This document shows positions 7,701 to 14,990 of a stretch of DNA of 32,644 nt, one piece after another. The DNA comes from Acidobacteriota bacterium. GTDB lineage: Bacteria; Acidobacteriota; Vicinamibacteria; Vicinamibacterales; 2-12-FULL-66-21. The stretch lies in contig JACCRT010000045.1 of NCBI GenBank assembly GCA_013813355.1, positions 1 to 32,644 of the forward strand, given 5' to 3'. The notes under the pieces are model-generated. The model was not told the DNA's origin. It saw only the letters and a list, made by a program, of their open reading frames with translations, and searched no databases. A program made the translations under genes and the position numbers. Each line of letters opens with the position of its first letter. Position 1 is the stretch's first letter.

Positions 7701-7830
7701 GGAGGGGACGGAGAAAACGGAGGTTTTTCACCACAGAGAAACGGAGATAACGGAGAACACTAATTTTAGTAGATCTCTGTTTGCTCCGTTCCTCTGTGGT
7801 TGAAATGGCTCCGCTGCCTCCGTCCCCTCC
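7701..7830. repeat. 130-bp imperfect palindrome of the ACCACAGAG / CTCCGT family
   Basis: The outer arms GGAGGGGACGGAG (7701-7713) and CTCCGTCCCCTCC (7818-7830) are perfect complements. An inner pair (TTTTCACCACAGAG against CCTCTGTGGTTGAAA, 7791-7805) and ACGGAG/CTCCGT pairs continue the symmetry toward an AT-rich centre near 7765. The right half is closely similar to 19957-19994. The element fills the gap between the amidohydrolase stop and the hydrolase start and contains no gene. Confidence 0.85.
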
Positions 7831-7836
7831 CCTGGC

Positions 7837-9498
7837 TCAGCGCGCCGTCGTGGTCTTTGCGGCGCGCTCGCGCTTCTGTTTCTCCACCATGGCGGCGACG
7901 TCCGCGAGGAGCTGCTTCGCGTCGTAGACGATGCCGTCCTTGATCGTGTACTTCACGCCGCCGACGCGCTCCACTTCGCGGGTCTCGTCGTTCAGCTTCA
8001 CGGCACCGTTGCCGTACAGCACCTTCAGGTTCTGCAGCGGGTTCTGGTCCACGATCACCATGTCGGCCAGCATGCCGGCGCTGACGACGCCGAACTCGGG
8101 GGTCTGCCCCTTCGGCTCCATCAGCGTCAGCGCCCCGTTCATCGTCGCCGCCTGGATCACCTCCAGCGGATGGAGGCCGGCCTCCTGGAGCATCTCGAGC
8201 TCGGTGACGTAACCGAAGCCGTAGGTCTGGTAGATGAACCCGGAGTCGGAGCCGGCGACGATGCGGCCGCCCAGCTTCTTGTAGTCGTTCACAAGCTTGA
8301 ACCAGACCTGGTAGAAGTTGCGCCACGCAATCTCGTCTTCTGTCGTCCAGTAGAACCAGTAGGAGCCGTGCGCGGCCCGGCTCGGCGTGTAGAAGTCCAT
8401 GAGCGACGGCAGCGTGTACTTGTCGTGCCACTCGGCGTTGCGGAAGGCCATGACGTGCCGCCCTGCCGAGTAGATGTTGAACGTCGGATCGAAGACGGTC
8501 CCGAGCTTCAGGTGTTCCTGGAGGTAGGCCTTCCACTCCGGCGAGCCGGGCTCGTGGATCTTGTCCCACAGCCGGGCGACCTGGCCGAAGCGCCACTGCT
8601 CGTCGGCGGCGTTCATGTCCACCGGCCACGGCTGGACGACGTAGTCCTTCAACAGCGACTCGAAGTGGCCGTAGAAGTGCGTGACGGTGCCGAGGCCGAG
8701 GCGCGCGGCCTTGATGGCGTTCATGTGCGCGACGCCGCTCTGCTGGAGGTGCGCGGTGCTGCCGAGGCCGTGCTTCTTGGCCTCGTCGAGGACGGCGGTC
8801 ATCAGGGTGGGCTCCATCGCGCCCAGCTTCAGGCCGTCCACGTTGTTGGCGGCGGCCCACTGGACCCACCGGCGCGCCTTGTCGGGCGAGTCGATATCCC
8901 CCTCGGACCAGCCGCTGCCGGGGCGCTGGTAGTTGAAGATCCGGGGCGCCACGATCTCGTTCTTCGCGCTGCGGTCCTTCTCGCGCGCGCTGAAGTCTTG
9001 CGGCCCGAGCCCGACGCCGCGGACCGTCGTCACGCCGTGCGCCATCCAGAGCTTGTAGGCGTACTCCGCCTCCTCGTTCTTCGGCGAGCCCCCTGCGTGG
9101 ACGTGCATGTCGACGAAGCCGGGCATCAGGTACATCCCGGTGGCATCGATCTCGTGGTCCGCCTGCGGCGGGCGGTTCGGGCGAAGGGGCAACCCGGGCG
9201 TGCCGGCGGCGCGGACGGCCGTGATGCGGTTGCCGGAGACGATGATGTCCATCGGCCCCTGCGGCGGCGCGCCGGAGCCGTCGATGAGCATGACGCCGCG
9301 GATCGCAAGGGTCTTGAATGGCCCGAGCCCCTCGCCCTGGCGGCGGTCGGGGGCGCCGATCAGGGACTCGCGCTGCTGCGCCTGAACCGCCGGCACCTGC
9401 TCGGCGCTGACGGATACCCGCCCCACGCCCGCGACGAGCGTGGCCACGCCCGCGGCCATTCCCACTGCCATCACGACTGCACGCCTGGTCATGCTCAT
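7837..9498 (-). CDS. Secreted metal-dependent amidohydrolase
   Basis: The protein is 553 aa, with a twin-arginine-like or Sec signal at residues 1-32 (TRRAVVMAVGMAAGVATLVAG). It belongs to the amidohydrolase superfamily. The metal motif HxH is at His132 and His134 (DMHVHAG). Lys224 in DGLKLG is a candidate bridging or carboxylated lysine. STAHLQ and THFYGH supply further histidines and AGSDSGF gives the catalytic Asp. The C-terminal part rebuilds the small beta domain (MLADMVIVDQNPL). Related proteins hydrolyse cyclic amides, dipeptides or N-acyl compounds; the substrate is not predictable. The start is supported by AGGGGAG about 7 nt upstream of ATG 9498. That ribosome site lies inside the perfect palindrome CCCCTGCAGGGG. 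The ADOP permease gene lies 66 nt upstream on the same strand, so joint transcription is plausible. Confidence 0.9.
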   Translation of the reverse strand: MSMTRRAVVMAVGMAAGVATLVAGVGRVSVSAEQVPAVQAQQRESLIGAPDRRQGEGLGPFKTLAIRGVMLIDGSGAPPQGPMDIIVSGNRITAVRAAGTPGLPLRPNRPPQADHEIDATGMYLMPGFVDMHVHAGGSPKNEEAEYAYKLWMAHGVTTVRGVGLGPQDFSAREKDRSAKNEIVAPRIFNYQRPGSGWSEGDIDSPDKARRWVQWAAANNVDGLKLGAMEPTLMTAVLDEAKKHGLGSTAHLQQSGVAHMNAIKAARLGLGTVTHFYGHFESLLKDYVVQPWPVDMNAADEQWRFGQVARLWDKIHEPGSPEWKAYLQEHLKLGTVFDPTFNIYSAGRHVMAFRNAEWHDKYTLPSLMDFYTPSRAAHGSYWFYWTTEDEIAWRNFYQVWFKLVNDYKKLGGRIVAGSDSGFIYQTYGFGYVTELEMLQEAGLHPLEVIQAATMNGALTLMEPKGQTPEFGVVSAGMLADMVIVDQNPLQNLKVLYGNGAVKLNDETREVERVGGVKYTIKDGIVYDAKQLLADVAAMVEKQKRERAAKTTTAR

Positions 9499-9564
9499 GA
9501 GATGTCTCCCCTGCAGGGGCGTATGTTACTTCAGGGGGATTCGCGGTGCAGCAGGGTGCTTCCG

Positions 9565-12000
9565 TCAGTCGGAGCGCAGGGCCTGGATGACGTCGACGCG
9601 GGAGGCGCGGGCGGCGGGCAGCAGGGAGGCGGCCAGGGCGGCGACTAGGAGGACGGCGGCCGCGCCCGCCAGTGCGACGGCGCCGGGCATCTGGACCTGC
9701 TCGACCCACGCGGCCGCCACCCTCGCAAGGACATAGCCGCCGACCACTCCCGCGAGAATCCCGGCCGCTGCGATCGTCGCCCCTTCGCGGAGCACCCCCT
9801 GCAGCAGGTGCCGGGGCTGCGAGCCGACCGCCAGGCGGATCCCGAACTCGCGTGTGCGCGCGCTCACCGAGAACGCCAGCACGCCGGCCACCCCTACCAC
9901 CGCGATCGTCAGGGCGACCACGGCGAAGCCGCCGAAGACGAGGACGTTCAGCCGGTCCGGCGCCAGCACTTCCGCGCGCACGTCCTCGAGCGTCGCGGCG
10001 CGTTCCACGGGCTGGTCGGGGGCGAGGTCGCGGATGATCCGCGTGATGGGTGTGACGAGCGCATAGGGATCGGTCGCCGCGTGGACGAACAGCCGGCCGC
10101 CGCCGATCTCCTGCTCGAGCGGGTGGTACACGGTCATCGCCGGACCCGGCACGACGTTCTCGTCGTCCACGTCGGCGGCAATGCCGATAATGCGGCGCTG
10201 GCCGGTGCTGACGCCGATGAACTGCATGACCGGGTCCGACCAGCGGAGCTGCCGCTCGAGCGCTTCGCGCGTGCCGAACATCCGCTGCGCGACGCTCTGG
10301 CTGATGATCACGACCGGCGTCGTGTCGCGGCGATCGGCGTCCGAGAAGTCGCGTCCGGCGATGATCGGCACGCCGAGCGCGGCGAAGAAGCCGGGCGACA
10401 CGGTGCGGAACCGCGCGCGGGGATCCTCCTCGTTGTCGGCGCGCGCGTAGCCGTCGATGGTGAACTGGAAACCCGGACCGAACACGTTGGCGTCGCGCCA
10501 CGGCACCGCCGTGCCGATGGCCACGCGCTCCACGCCGGGGACCTCGCCGACGCGGCGCAGGACCTCTCTGTAGAAAGTTGCCGATTCGGCGTGCGGACGC
10601 GTGTAGGACACGGGCACGTGCAGCGCCAGCACCTGGGTCAGGTTGAAGCCGCTCGGCGCGGTCTGGAGTGCAACGAGCGCCCCCAGCAGCATGCCGGCGC
10701 CCGCGAGCAGCAGGAACGACGCCGCAATCTGCGTCATGGCGAACAGGCGCAGCCGGCGGGTCGTGCCCGCCGTGAGCCGCGTGCTCCCGCTCGACATCCC
10801 CAGACCCTGGACCGCATCGCTCGAGGGCAGGCGCGGGACGAAGGCGAGCAGGACGGCGGCCAGGAGCGCCAGGCCGACACCCACCCACAGCACGCTCAGA
10901 TCCACGGTCAGATCCAGCGCGCGGACGGAAAAGCGCGACGCGTACCGGGCCAGCACCGACACCATCGGCCCGGCCAGCGCGACCCCGAGCAGGGCGCCGG
11001 CCCCGCAGAGCAGCAGGCTCTCGGCCAGCAGCGTCCGGCGAAGCGCACCCCGCCCCGCACCCAGCGCGGCCCGGATGGCCAGCTCCCCTTCGCGCCGCAC
11101 CGAACGCGCGAGGATCAGGTTTGCGACGTTCGAGCACGCGATGATGAAGACGAGCGCGGACGCGGCGAGCAGCACGAGCAGGACGGTCCGTGCCGGCGCG
11201 GCAATCTGATCCCTCAGCCGCACGGCGCTGATCCCGAACCTGGCGCTGTCGGGATACGCGTCAGGGTGCTGCTGGAGGATCGAGGCGTGCGTCGTGCGGA
11301 GCTCGGCCACGGCCGCCTCGAGGTCCGCACCGGGCGCGAGCCGCCCGAACAGCTCCGTCATGCGGTGGACCCGCCCTTCCACCATCGTGGCGTCGAGATG
11401 GTGCGGGCTCGTCACGACGTTGGCGACGATCTCGGTTGCCGCCGGATACGGCACCGACGGCTGAAGGACGCCGACGATCGTCGCCGCCCGCTCCCCGAGG
11501 CGGATCGTCCGGCCGATCATCGCCGGGTCGCTCCCGAGCGTCGTCCAGAAGCGATGCGTCAACACCACCACGCCGTCGGCCCCAGGCCCATCGTCGGACG
11601 GGCCGATGAGGCGGCCCAGCGAGGGCCGCAAACCGATCACGTCGAAATACGAGCCGTTGACCACGCCGGCGCGGACCACCCGCGGCTCGCCAAGGCCGAC
11701 CATCGTGAAATCGATGGTCGAAAAATCCCCGAACGCCGACAGTGTCGAGGCGCGGGACTCGATGTCGCGGATCTCCGGGATGGAGAAATAGGCGTTGTCC
11801 ATCCCGATGCCAGGCGCGCTCTGGCGGATGTAGATGAGGCTGTTCTCGTCGTGGTTGGCGAGCGGGGCGAGCAGCACCCCCTTGACGACGGTGAACATCG
11901 CCGCGTTGGCGCCGATGCCAAGCGCCAGGGTGACCACAACCGTGGCGGTCAGGCCGCGGGCGCGCGTGAGCGATCGCCAGGCAAATCGAAGGTCGGTCAT
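9565..12000 (-). CDS. ADOP-type ABC transporter permease (duplicated MacB_PCD/FtsX)
   Basis: The 811-aa protein contains two copies of the MacB-type periplasmic core plus FtsX permease. TM1 lies at about residues 18-41 (TATVVVTLALGIGANAAMF). A periplasmic domain follows, then FtsX helices at about 275-400 (FIIACSNVANLILARS, ELAIRAALGAG). A second core runs from about 430, and a final FtsX block from about 690 to the end (FGGFAVVALTIAVVGV, REFGIRLAVG, RASRVDVIQALRSD). This duplicated design without an attached ATPase gene is characteristic of acidobacterial duplicated orphan permeases. The start at 12000 has GGAA about 7 nt upstream and begins with the usual MTDLRFAWRSL; the open frame extends further but overlaps the divergent gene. 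No ATPase partner is nearby. Export of an unknown compound, or mechanotransmission, is inferred. Confidence 0.93.
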   Translation of the reverse strand: MTDLRFAWRSLTRARGLTATVVVTLALGIGANAAMFTVVKGVLLAPLANHDENSLIYIRQSAPGIGMDNAYFSIPEIRDIESRASTLSAFGDFSTIDFTMVGLGEPRVVRAGVVNGSYFDVIGLRPSLGRLIGPSDDGPGADGVVVLTHRFWTTLGSDPAMIGRTIRLGERAATIVGVLQPSVPYPAATEIVANVVTSPHHLDATMVEGRVHRMTELFGRLAPGADLEAAVAELRTTHASILQQHPDAYPDSARFGISAVRLRDQIAAPARTVLLVLLAASALVFIIACSNVANLILARSVRREGELAIRAALGAGRGALRRTLLAESLLLCGAGALLGVALAGPMVSVLARYASRFSVRALDLTVDLSVLWVGVGLALLAAVLLAFVPRLPSSDAVQGLGMSSGSTRLTAGTTRRLRLFAMTQIAASFLLLAGAGMLLGALVALQTAPSGFNLTQVLALHVPVSYTRPHAESATFYREVLRRVGEVPGVERVAIGTAVPWRDANVFGPGFQFTIDGYARADNEEDPRARFRTVSPGFFAALGVPIIAGRDFSDADRRDTTPVVIISQSVAQRMFGTREALERQLRWSDPVMQFIGVSTGQRRIIGIAADVDDENVVPGPAMTVYHPLEQEIGGGRLFVHAATDPYALVTPITRIIRDLAPDQPVERAATLEDVRAEVLAPDRLNVLVFGGFAVVALTIAVVGVAGVLAFSVSARTREFGIRLAVGSQPRHLLQGVLREGATIAAAGILAGVVGGYVLARVAAAWVEQVQMPGAVALAGAAAVLLVAALAASLLPAARASRVDVIQALRSD

Positions 12001-12047
12001 GACAGGTTCCGGAAGTTTAGACTGGCGGACGGCAAAATTATCATCGG

Positions 12048-12053
12048 TAGAAT
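12048..12053 (+). promoter_or_regulatory. -10-like box TAGAAT, 6 nt before the GTG start
   Basis: TAGAAT is followed by six bases and then GTG at 12060, with no Shine-Dalgarno between. This fits a leaderless transcript. It lies in a 59-bp AT-enriched divergent promoter gap shared with the ADOP permease gene. Confidence 0.5.
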
Positions 12054-12059
12054 GTATTC

Positions 12060-12710
12060 GTGACTGACCTCGTGGTATTCGACCTTGACGGCACGCTCGT
12101 GGACTCGGGGGCGGACCTCGCGACCGGCGTGAACCGGATGCTGGCATGGTGCGGCGGGGCGGAACTGCCGGAGGATGATGTCGTCGGCATGGTGGGCGAT
12201 GGCGCGTCAGTGCTCGTGGGGCGGGCGCTGGCAGCCGCCGGGCTCGACCCGGACCATCCGGGGGCCTTCGAACGATTCCTGGCGGCCTACGACGAGTGCC
12301 TGCTCGATTGCACGAAGCCGTACGACGGCATCCCTGAGTTGCTCGAAGAGCTGGCGACGACGCGGCGGCTCGCGGTGCTGACGAACAAGCCGACGACCGC
12401 AACTGAACGGATCCTGGACGCGCTCGACCTGCGGCGGTTCTTCGCCACGGTCCTCGGTGCCGACACCCCGTTCGGCCGCAAGCCGGATCCGGCCGGTCTC
12501 GAACACCTCATCCATCAGGCGAACACGTCGGCCGGCGCCACCCTCCTCGTCGGCGATTCCCCCATCGATCTGGAGACCGCCCGCCGCGCCGGGGCTCGGA
12601 TTGTCCTGGCCCGCTATGGGTTCGGCTTCCGGTTCGAGGAGGGAGTCTTCCGCGGCGACGAGCTGTTCATCGACAAGCCCGCCGATCTGATCGATCTGGT
12701 CAGCGCCTGA
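12060..12710 (+). CDS. gph: HAD-superfamily phosphoglycolate phosphatase-like enzyme
   Basis: This 216-aa HAD hydrolase has all four motifs. Motif I is FDLDGTLVDS, with nucleophile Asp8 and Asp10. Motif II is VLTNK with Thr108. Motif III has Lys141 in GRKPDP. Motif IV is VGDSPIDLE, with Asp166 and Asp170. The cap inserted after motif I (about residues 18-85) is helical, as in phosphoglycolate phosphatase and related sugar-phosphate phosphatases. The likely role is hydrolysis of 2-phosphoglycolate formed during DNA repair or oxygenase side reactions, but substrate drift is common in this family. GTG 12060 is the only sensible start; it lacks a ribosome site and follows a -10-like box. The gene ends 13 bp from the convergent IMPDH-family gene with no evident terminator between. 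Confidence 0.85.
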   Translation: MTDLVVFDLDGTLVDSGADLATGVNRMLAWCGGAELPEDDVVGMVGDGASVLVGRALAAAGLDPDHPGAFERFLAAYDECLLDCTKPYDGIPELLEELATTRRLAVLTNKPTTATERILDALDLRRFFATVLGADTPFGRKPDPAGLEHLIHQANTSAGATLLVGDSPIDLETARRAGARIVLARYGFGFRFEEGVFRGDELFIDKPADLIDLVSA

Positions 12711-12723
12711 CACCGGCTCGCGA

Positions 12724-14247
12724 CTACCGCTCGTAAGACTCCCGGCGCGCGGACTCGGACTGCCGAATGAGGTAGCGATCCGGATCCTTCCAGAACATCT
12801 CGCGCAGTTCGGCGAGGCTGCCGGCGCCACCGTAGCTGATTGACGAGCAGAGATGTTTGATCATGTCTCGAACAATCGTCCGCGCGGAGCCCCGGGCGGG
12901 CACGCTGATCTCCATCCCCTCGGCCCCGATGGCCTCGAGTTCGACCTTGTCGGCATCCTCCACGTCGAGGCGATCGCGGATGGCTGTAAGCGAGGCCATC
13001 CCGCGCAGCACCTTGAAGGGCACCTTGACCGTCTTCTGCGACTCTGGCAGCACGACGGACTTCTGAACAATCTCGCCCGGCGACTCCTCCGTGCCGGCAA
13101 AGGCGCTGCCGAGCATCACGGAATCTCCACCGAACATCAGCGCCATGAAGATCGCGCCGTGCCGCTTCACACCGCCATCCGCTATCAGCGATACGTCCGA
13201 TCCCGACAGGGCCCGGCGGCACTCGACTAGCGCCTGCACCTGCGGAACGCCGAAGCTGGTCGTCATCCGCGTGGTGCACCCGCCGCCGGGCCCGATGCCC
13301 ACCTTGACGGCGTCGGCGCCACGCTCGAGCAGGAACGTCGCGCCGTCGGCGGTCGCCACGTTGCCGGCAATCAGTTCGAAGTCGCCGAAGCGCGCCCGAA
13401 AGGCGGCCAGCGCGCGGTCCATGACGATGGAGTGGCCGTGGGCGATGTCGATGACCAGGACGTCCACGCCGGTGCGGATCAGTTCGGCCGCGCGTTCGAG
13501 GTAGTCGCCCGTGGCTCCGATGGCGGCGCCGACGCGCAGCCGTCCCTGCGCGTCACGGGTGGCAAACGGCAGGCGCCGCTGTCGCAGGAGGTCGCGGGCG
13601 GTGACCAGGCCCATGAGGATCCCCTCCTCGTCCACGAGCGGCAGTTTCTTGACCTTTCGCTCGGCCATCAGCCGCTGGGCGGCATCCGGCGTAATCGGGC
13701 CCGGATGGACGACGAGTCGATCCACGGGCGTCATCCGGTCGGCCACCCGCAGCCCCTCGCGCGGCACGAACCGCATGTCCCGCTCGGTCAGCAGCCCCAG
13801 CAGCCGCCGCGATCCGTCCACGACCACCAGCGAGCCTACACCCGAGCGGCGCATGATGGAGGCCGCCTCGTCCAGCGTCGCGGAGGCGCTGACGTTGAAG
13901 GGATCGGCGATCACGCCGTGCTGCGTCCGCTTGACGATCCCGACCTCGCGGACCTGTGGCTCGATTTCCCCTGGCCGGAACCCTCGATCGATGATCCCGA
14001 TGCCTCCCTCCTCGGCCTGCACGATGGCCATGGGCGCCCGGGTGACGGTGTCCATGTTGGCCGAAACGACCGGCCGCTTCAGGACGATGCGGCGCGAGAG
14101 CCGGCACGACAGGTCGATGACGGCGGGATCTCGCCGCTCGAGCACGCTGCTCTGCGGCGAGAAAATGAAGTCGTCGAACGTGCAGCCGCGTACCTCGTTC
14201 AGCACCCGGCTGGCAACAGCCGGATCGACGGGCGGGAAGCGGTCCAT
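12724..14247 (-). CDS. guaB: IMP dehydrogenase / GMP reductase family protein with CBS domains
   Basis: The protein is 507 aa. The (beta/alpha)8 barrel is split by two CBS domains (about residues 98-225: VADRMTPVDRLVV, VKKLPLVDEEG). Catalytic Cys324 lies in GIGPGGGCTTRM; the NAD/IMP phosphate motif ADGGVKRHG and the GTEESPGE segment follow. In purine metabolism the family oxidises IMP to XMP or reduces GMP to IMP. The assignment between the two is open. The usual GPGSxCTTR loop is changed to GPGGGC, and the stretch after the Cys (TTRMTTSFGVPQVQALVEC) recalls GuaB1-type GMP reductases. The mobile flap is short and lacks an evident Arg-Tyr pair (RGMASLTAIRDRLDVED). No strong ribosome-binding site precedes ATG 14247. 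Upstream lie four 25-bp tandem repeats that could be regulatory. Confidence 0.85.
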   Translation of the reverse strand: MDRFPPVDPAVASRVLNEVRGCTFDDFIFSPQSSVLERRDPAVIDLSCRLSRRIVLKRPVVSANMDTVTRAPMAIVQAEEGGIGIIDRGFRPGEIEPQVREVGIVKRTQHGVIADPFNVSASATLDEAASIMRRSGVGSLVVVDGSRRLLGLLTERDMRFVPREGLRVADRMTPVDRLVVHPGPITPDAAQRLMAERKVKKLPLVDEEGILMGLVTARDLLRQRRLPFATRDAQGRLRVGAAIGATGDYLERAAELIRTGVDVLVIDIAHGHSIVMDRALAAFRARFGDFELIAGNVATADGATFLLERGADAVKVGIGPGGGCTTRMTTSFGVPQVQALVECRRALSGSDVSLIADGGVKRHGAIFMALMFGGDSVMLGSAFAGTEESPGEIVQKSVVLPESQKTVKVPFKVLRGMASLTAIRDRLDVEDADKVELEAIGAEGMEISVPARGSARTIVRDMIKHLCSSISYGGAGSLAELREMFWKDPDRYLIRQSESARRESYER

Positions 14248-14277
14248 ACGGGCAACCGTATCACGGGCAATCGACGC

Positions 14278-14375
14278 CGTTCACCCTTCTGAACTCCTGG
14301 GCCGTTCCCCCTCTTGAATTCCCAGGGCGTTCACCCTCCTGAATTCCAAGGGCGTTCACCCCTCTGAACAGAAGG
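14278..14375. repeat. 25-bp tandem repeat, four copies, upstream of the IMPDH-family gene
   Basis: Units begin at 14278, 14303, 14328 and 14353 (the last is partial), each opening CGTTC and carrying TGAA in the middle. The first unit contains the perfect inverted repeat GTTCA-N6-TGAAC and the others carry variants. There are no unique spacers, so this is not a CRISPR array. It begins 31 bp before the IMPDH-family start codon, where operators or a promoter would be expected. Confidence 0.85.
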
Positions 14376-14392
14376 TCAGGAGATCAGGAGGT

Positions 14393-14967
14393 TTTCACTT
14401 GGGTGCGTAGGGGCGGGCTTGCCCCGCCCCGATCCGGGCGGCCGCCCGCCTTCGCCCAAGGGCTTCGGCGCGCCAGGCGGACGGGGCGCCCCCTACGTGC
14501 CATTCAAGTTCAGCGCGTCGCGTGCCGCGACGCCCCACACCACGAAGAGGCGCGACACGCACGCGCGGGTGCACTGGCGTGGGGGCGGCATCAGGGCCGC
14601 GGCGCAATGCGGCGCCGCCTTCGCGCACCGATGGCGCTTCGGCGCCCAGGCACGCCGCTGCGCCTGCCCGCCGTAGCCTTGGCGAAGGCGGGTCAGGCCC
14701 GAAAATCGGGCCGCAGGCGTCCCGATCGGCGGAGGCGCGGTTTCGCCACTGGCGTACGGACCACCCGGACCCACACGTGATTCCAGTCCGGCTTTCGGAA
14801 AACCCGAGCCGGAGCCGCCATCGTCAGGCACGCGCCGGAGGCCCGATTTTCCGGCCGTAGGCCGAGGCGCCGCGGACCTGATGCCGCCCCGACGCCTTCG
14901 CGACCCGCTCAGCCGGCACGCGAATCTTCGTAGCAGGGCCGCCCCTACGTGCCATTCAAGTGAACAC
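14393..14967. mobile_element. Gene-free ~575-bp repeat element with imperfect terminal inverted repeats
   Basis: The left end (14393-14418: TTTCACTTGGGTG then CGTAGGGGCGGGC) is inverted at the right end (14937-14967: GGGCCGCCCCTACGTGCC then ATTCAAGTGAAC). The right-end motif also occurs internally: the same 20 bp, CCCCTACGTGCCATTCAAGT, lies at 14490-14509 and 14942-14961. Inside are several strong hairpins, for example GGGGCGGG/CCCGCCCC at 14410-14430, CCCGCC/GGCGGG at 14667-14692 and GGCCCGA/TCGGGCC at 14696-14712. Open frames in it are short, conflict with one another and show no recognisable product. It looks like a non-autonomous or composite repeat filling the gap between the IMPDH-family gene and the propeller gene; mobility is inferred, not shown. 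Confidence 0.5.
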
Positions 14968-14990
14968 CGGGATTAGGGGTCACGGATGCG

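Noticed and set aside
9509-9520. Palindrome CCCCTGCAGGGG over the amidohydrolase ribosome site as a regulatory hairpin
   Set aside because: The 12-bp palindrome has no loop and cannot form a normal hairpin without melting its centre; noted in the gene entry only.
6842-9560. Similar 16-mers GGTGCAGC(G/A)GGGTGCT near 6843 and 9546
   Set aside because: Only two copies, one inside coding sequence; could easily be chance in this base composition.
9808-12063. Long plus-strand open frame (about 751 codons) opposite the ADOP permease
   Set aside because: High-GC shadow frame: its translation is rich in Arg, His, Gly and Pro with no domain or signal, while the minus strand encodes a clear permease.
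14278-14375. Possible CRISPR array
   Set aside because: The 25-bp units are contiguous with no unique spacers, and there are no cas genes.
14403-14860. Several overlapping short open frames in the repeat region
   Set aside because: They occur in many frames at once, read as Arg/Pro/Gly-rich low-complexity protein, lack ribosome sites and fall within the inverted-repeat element.
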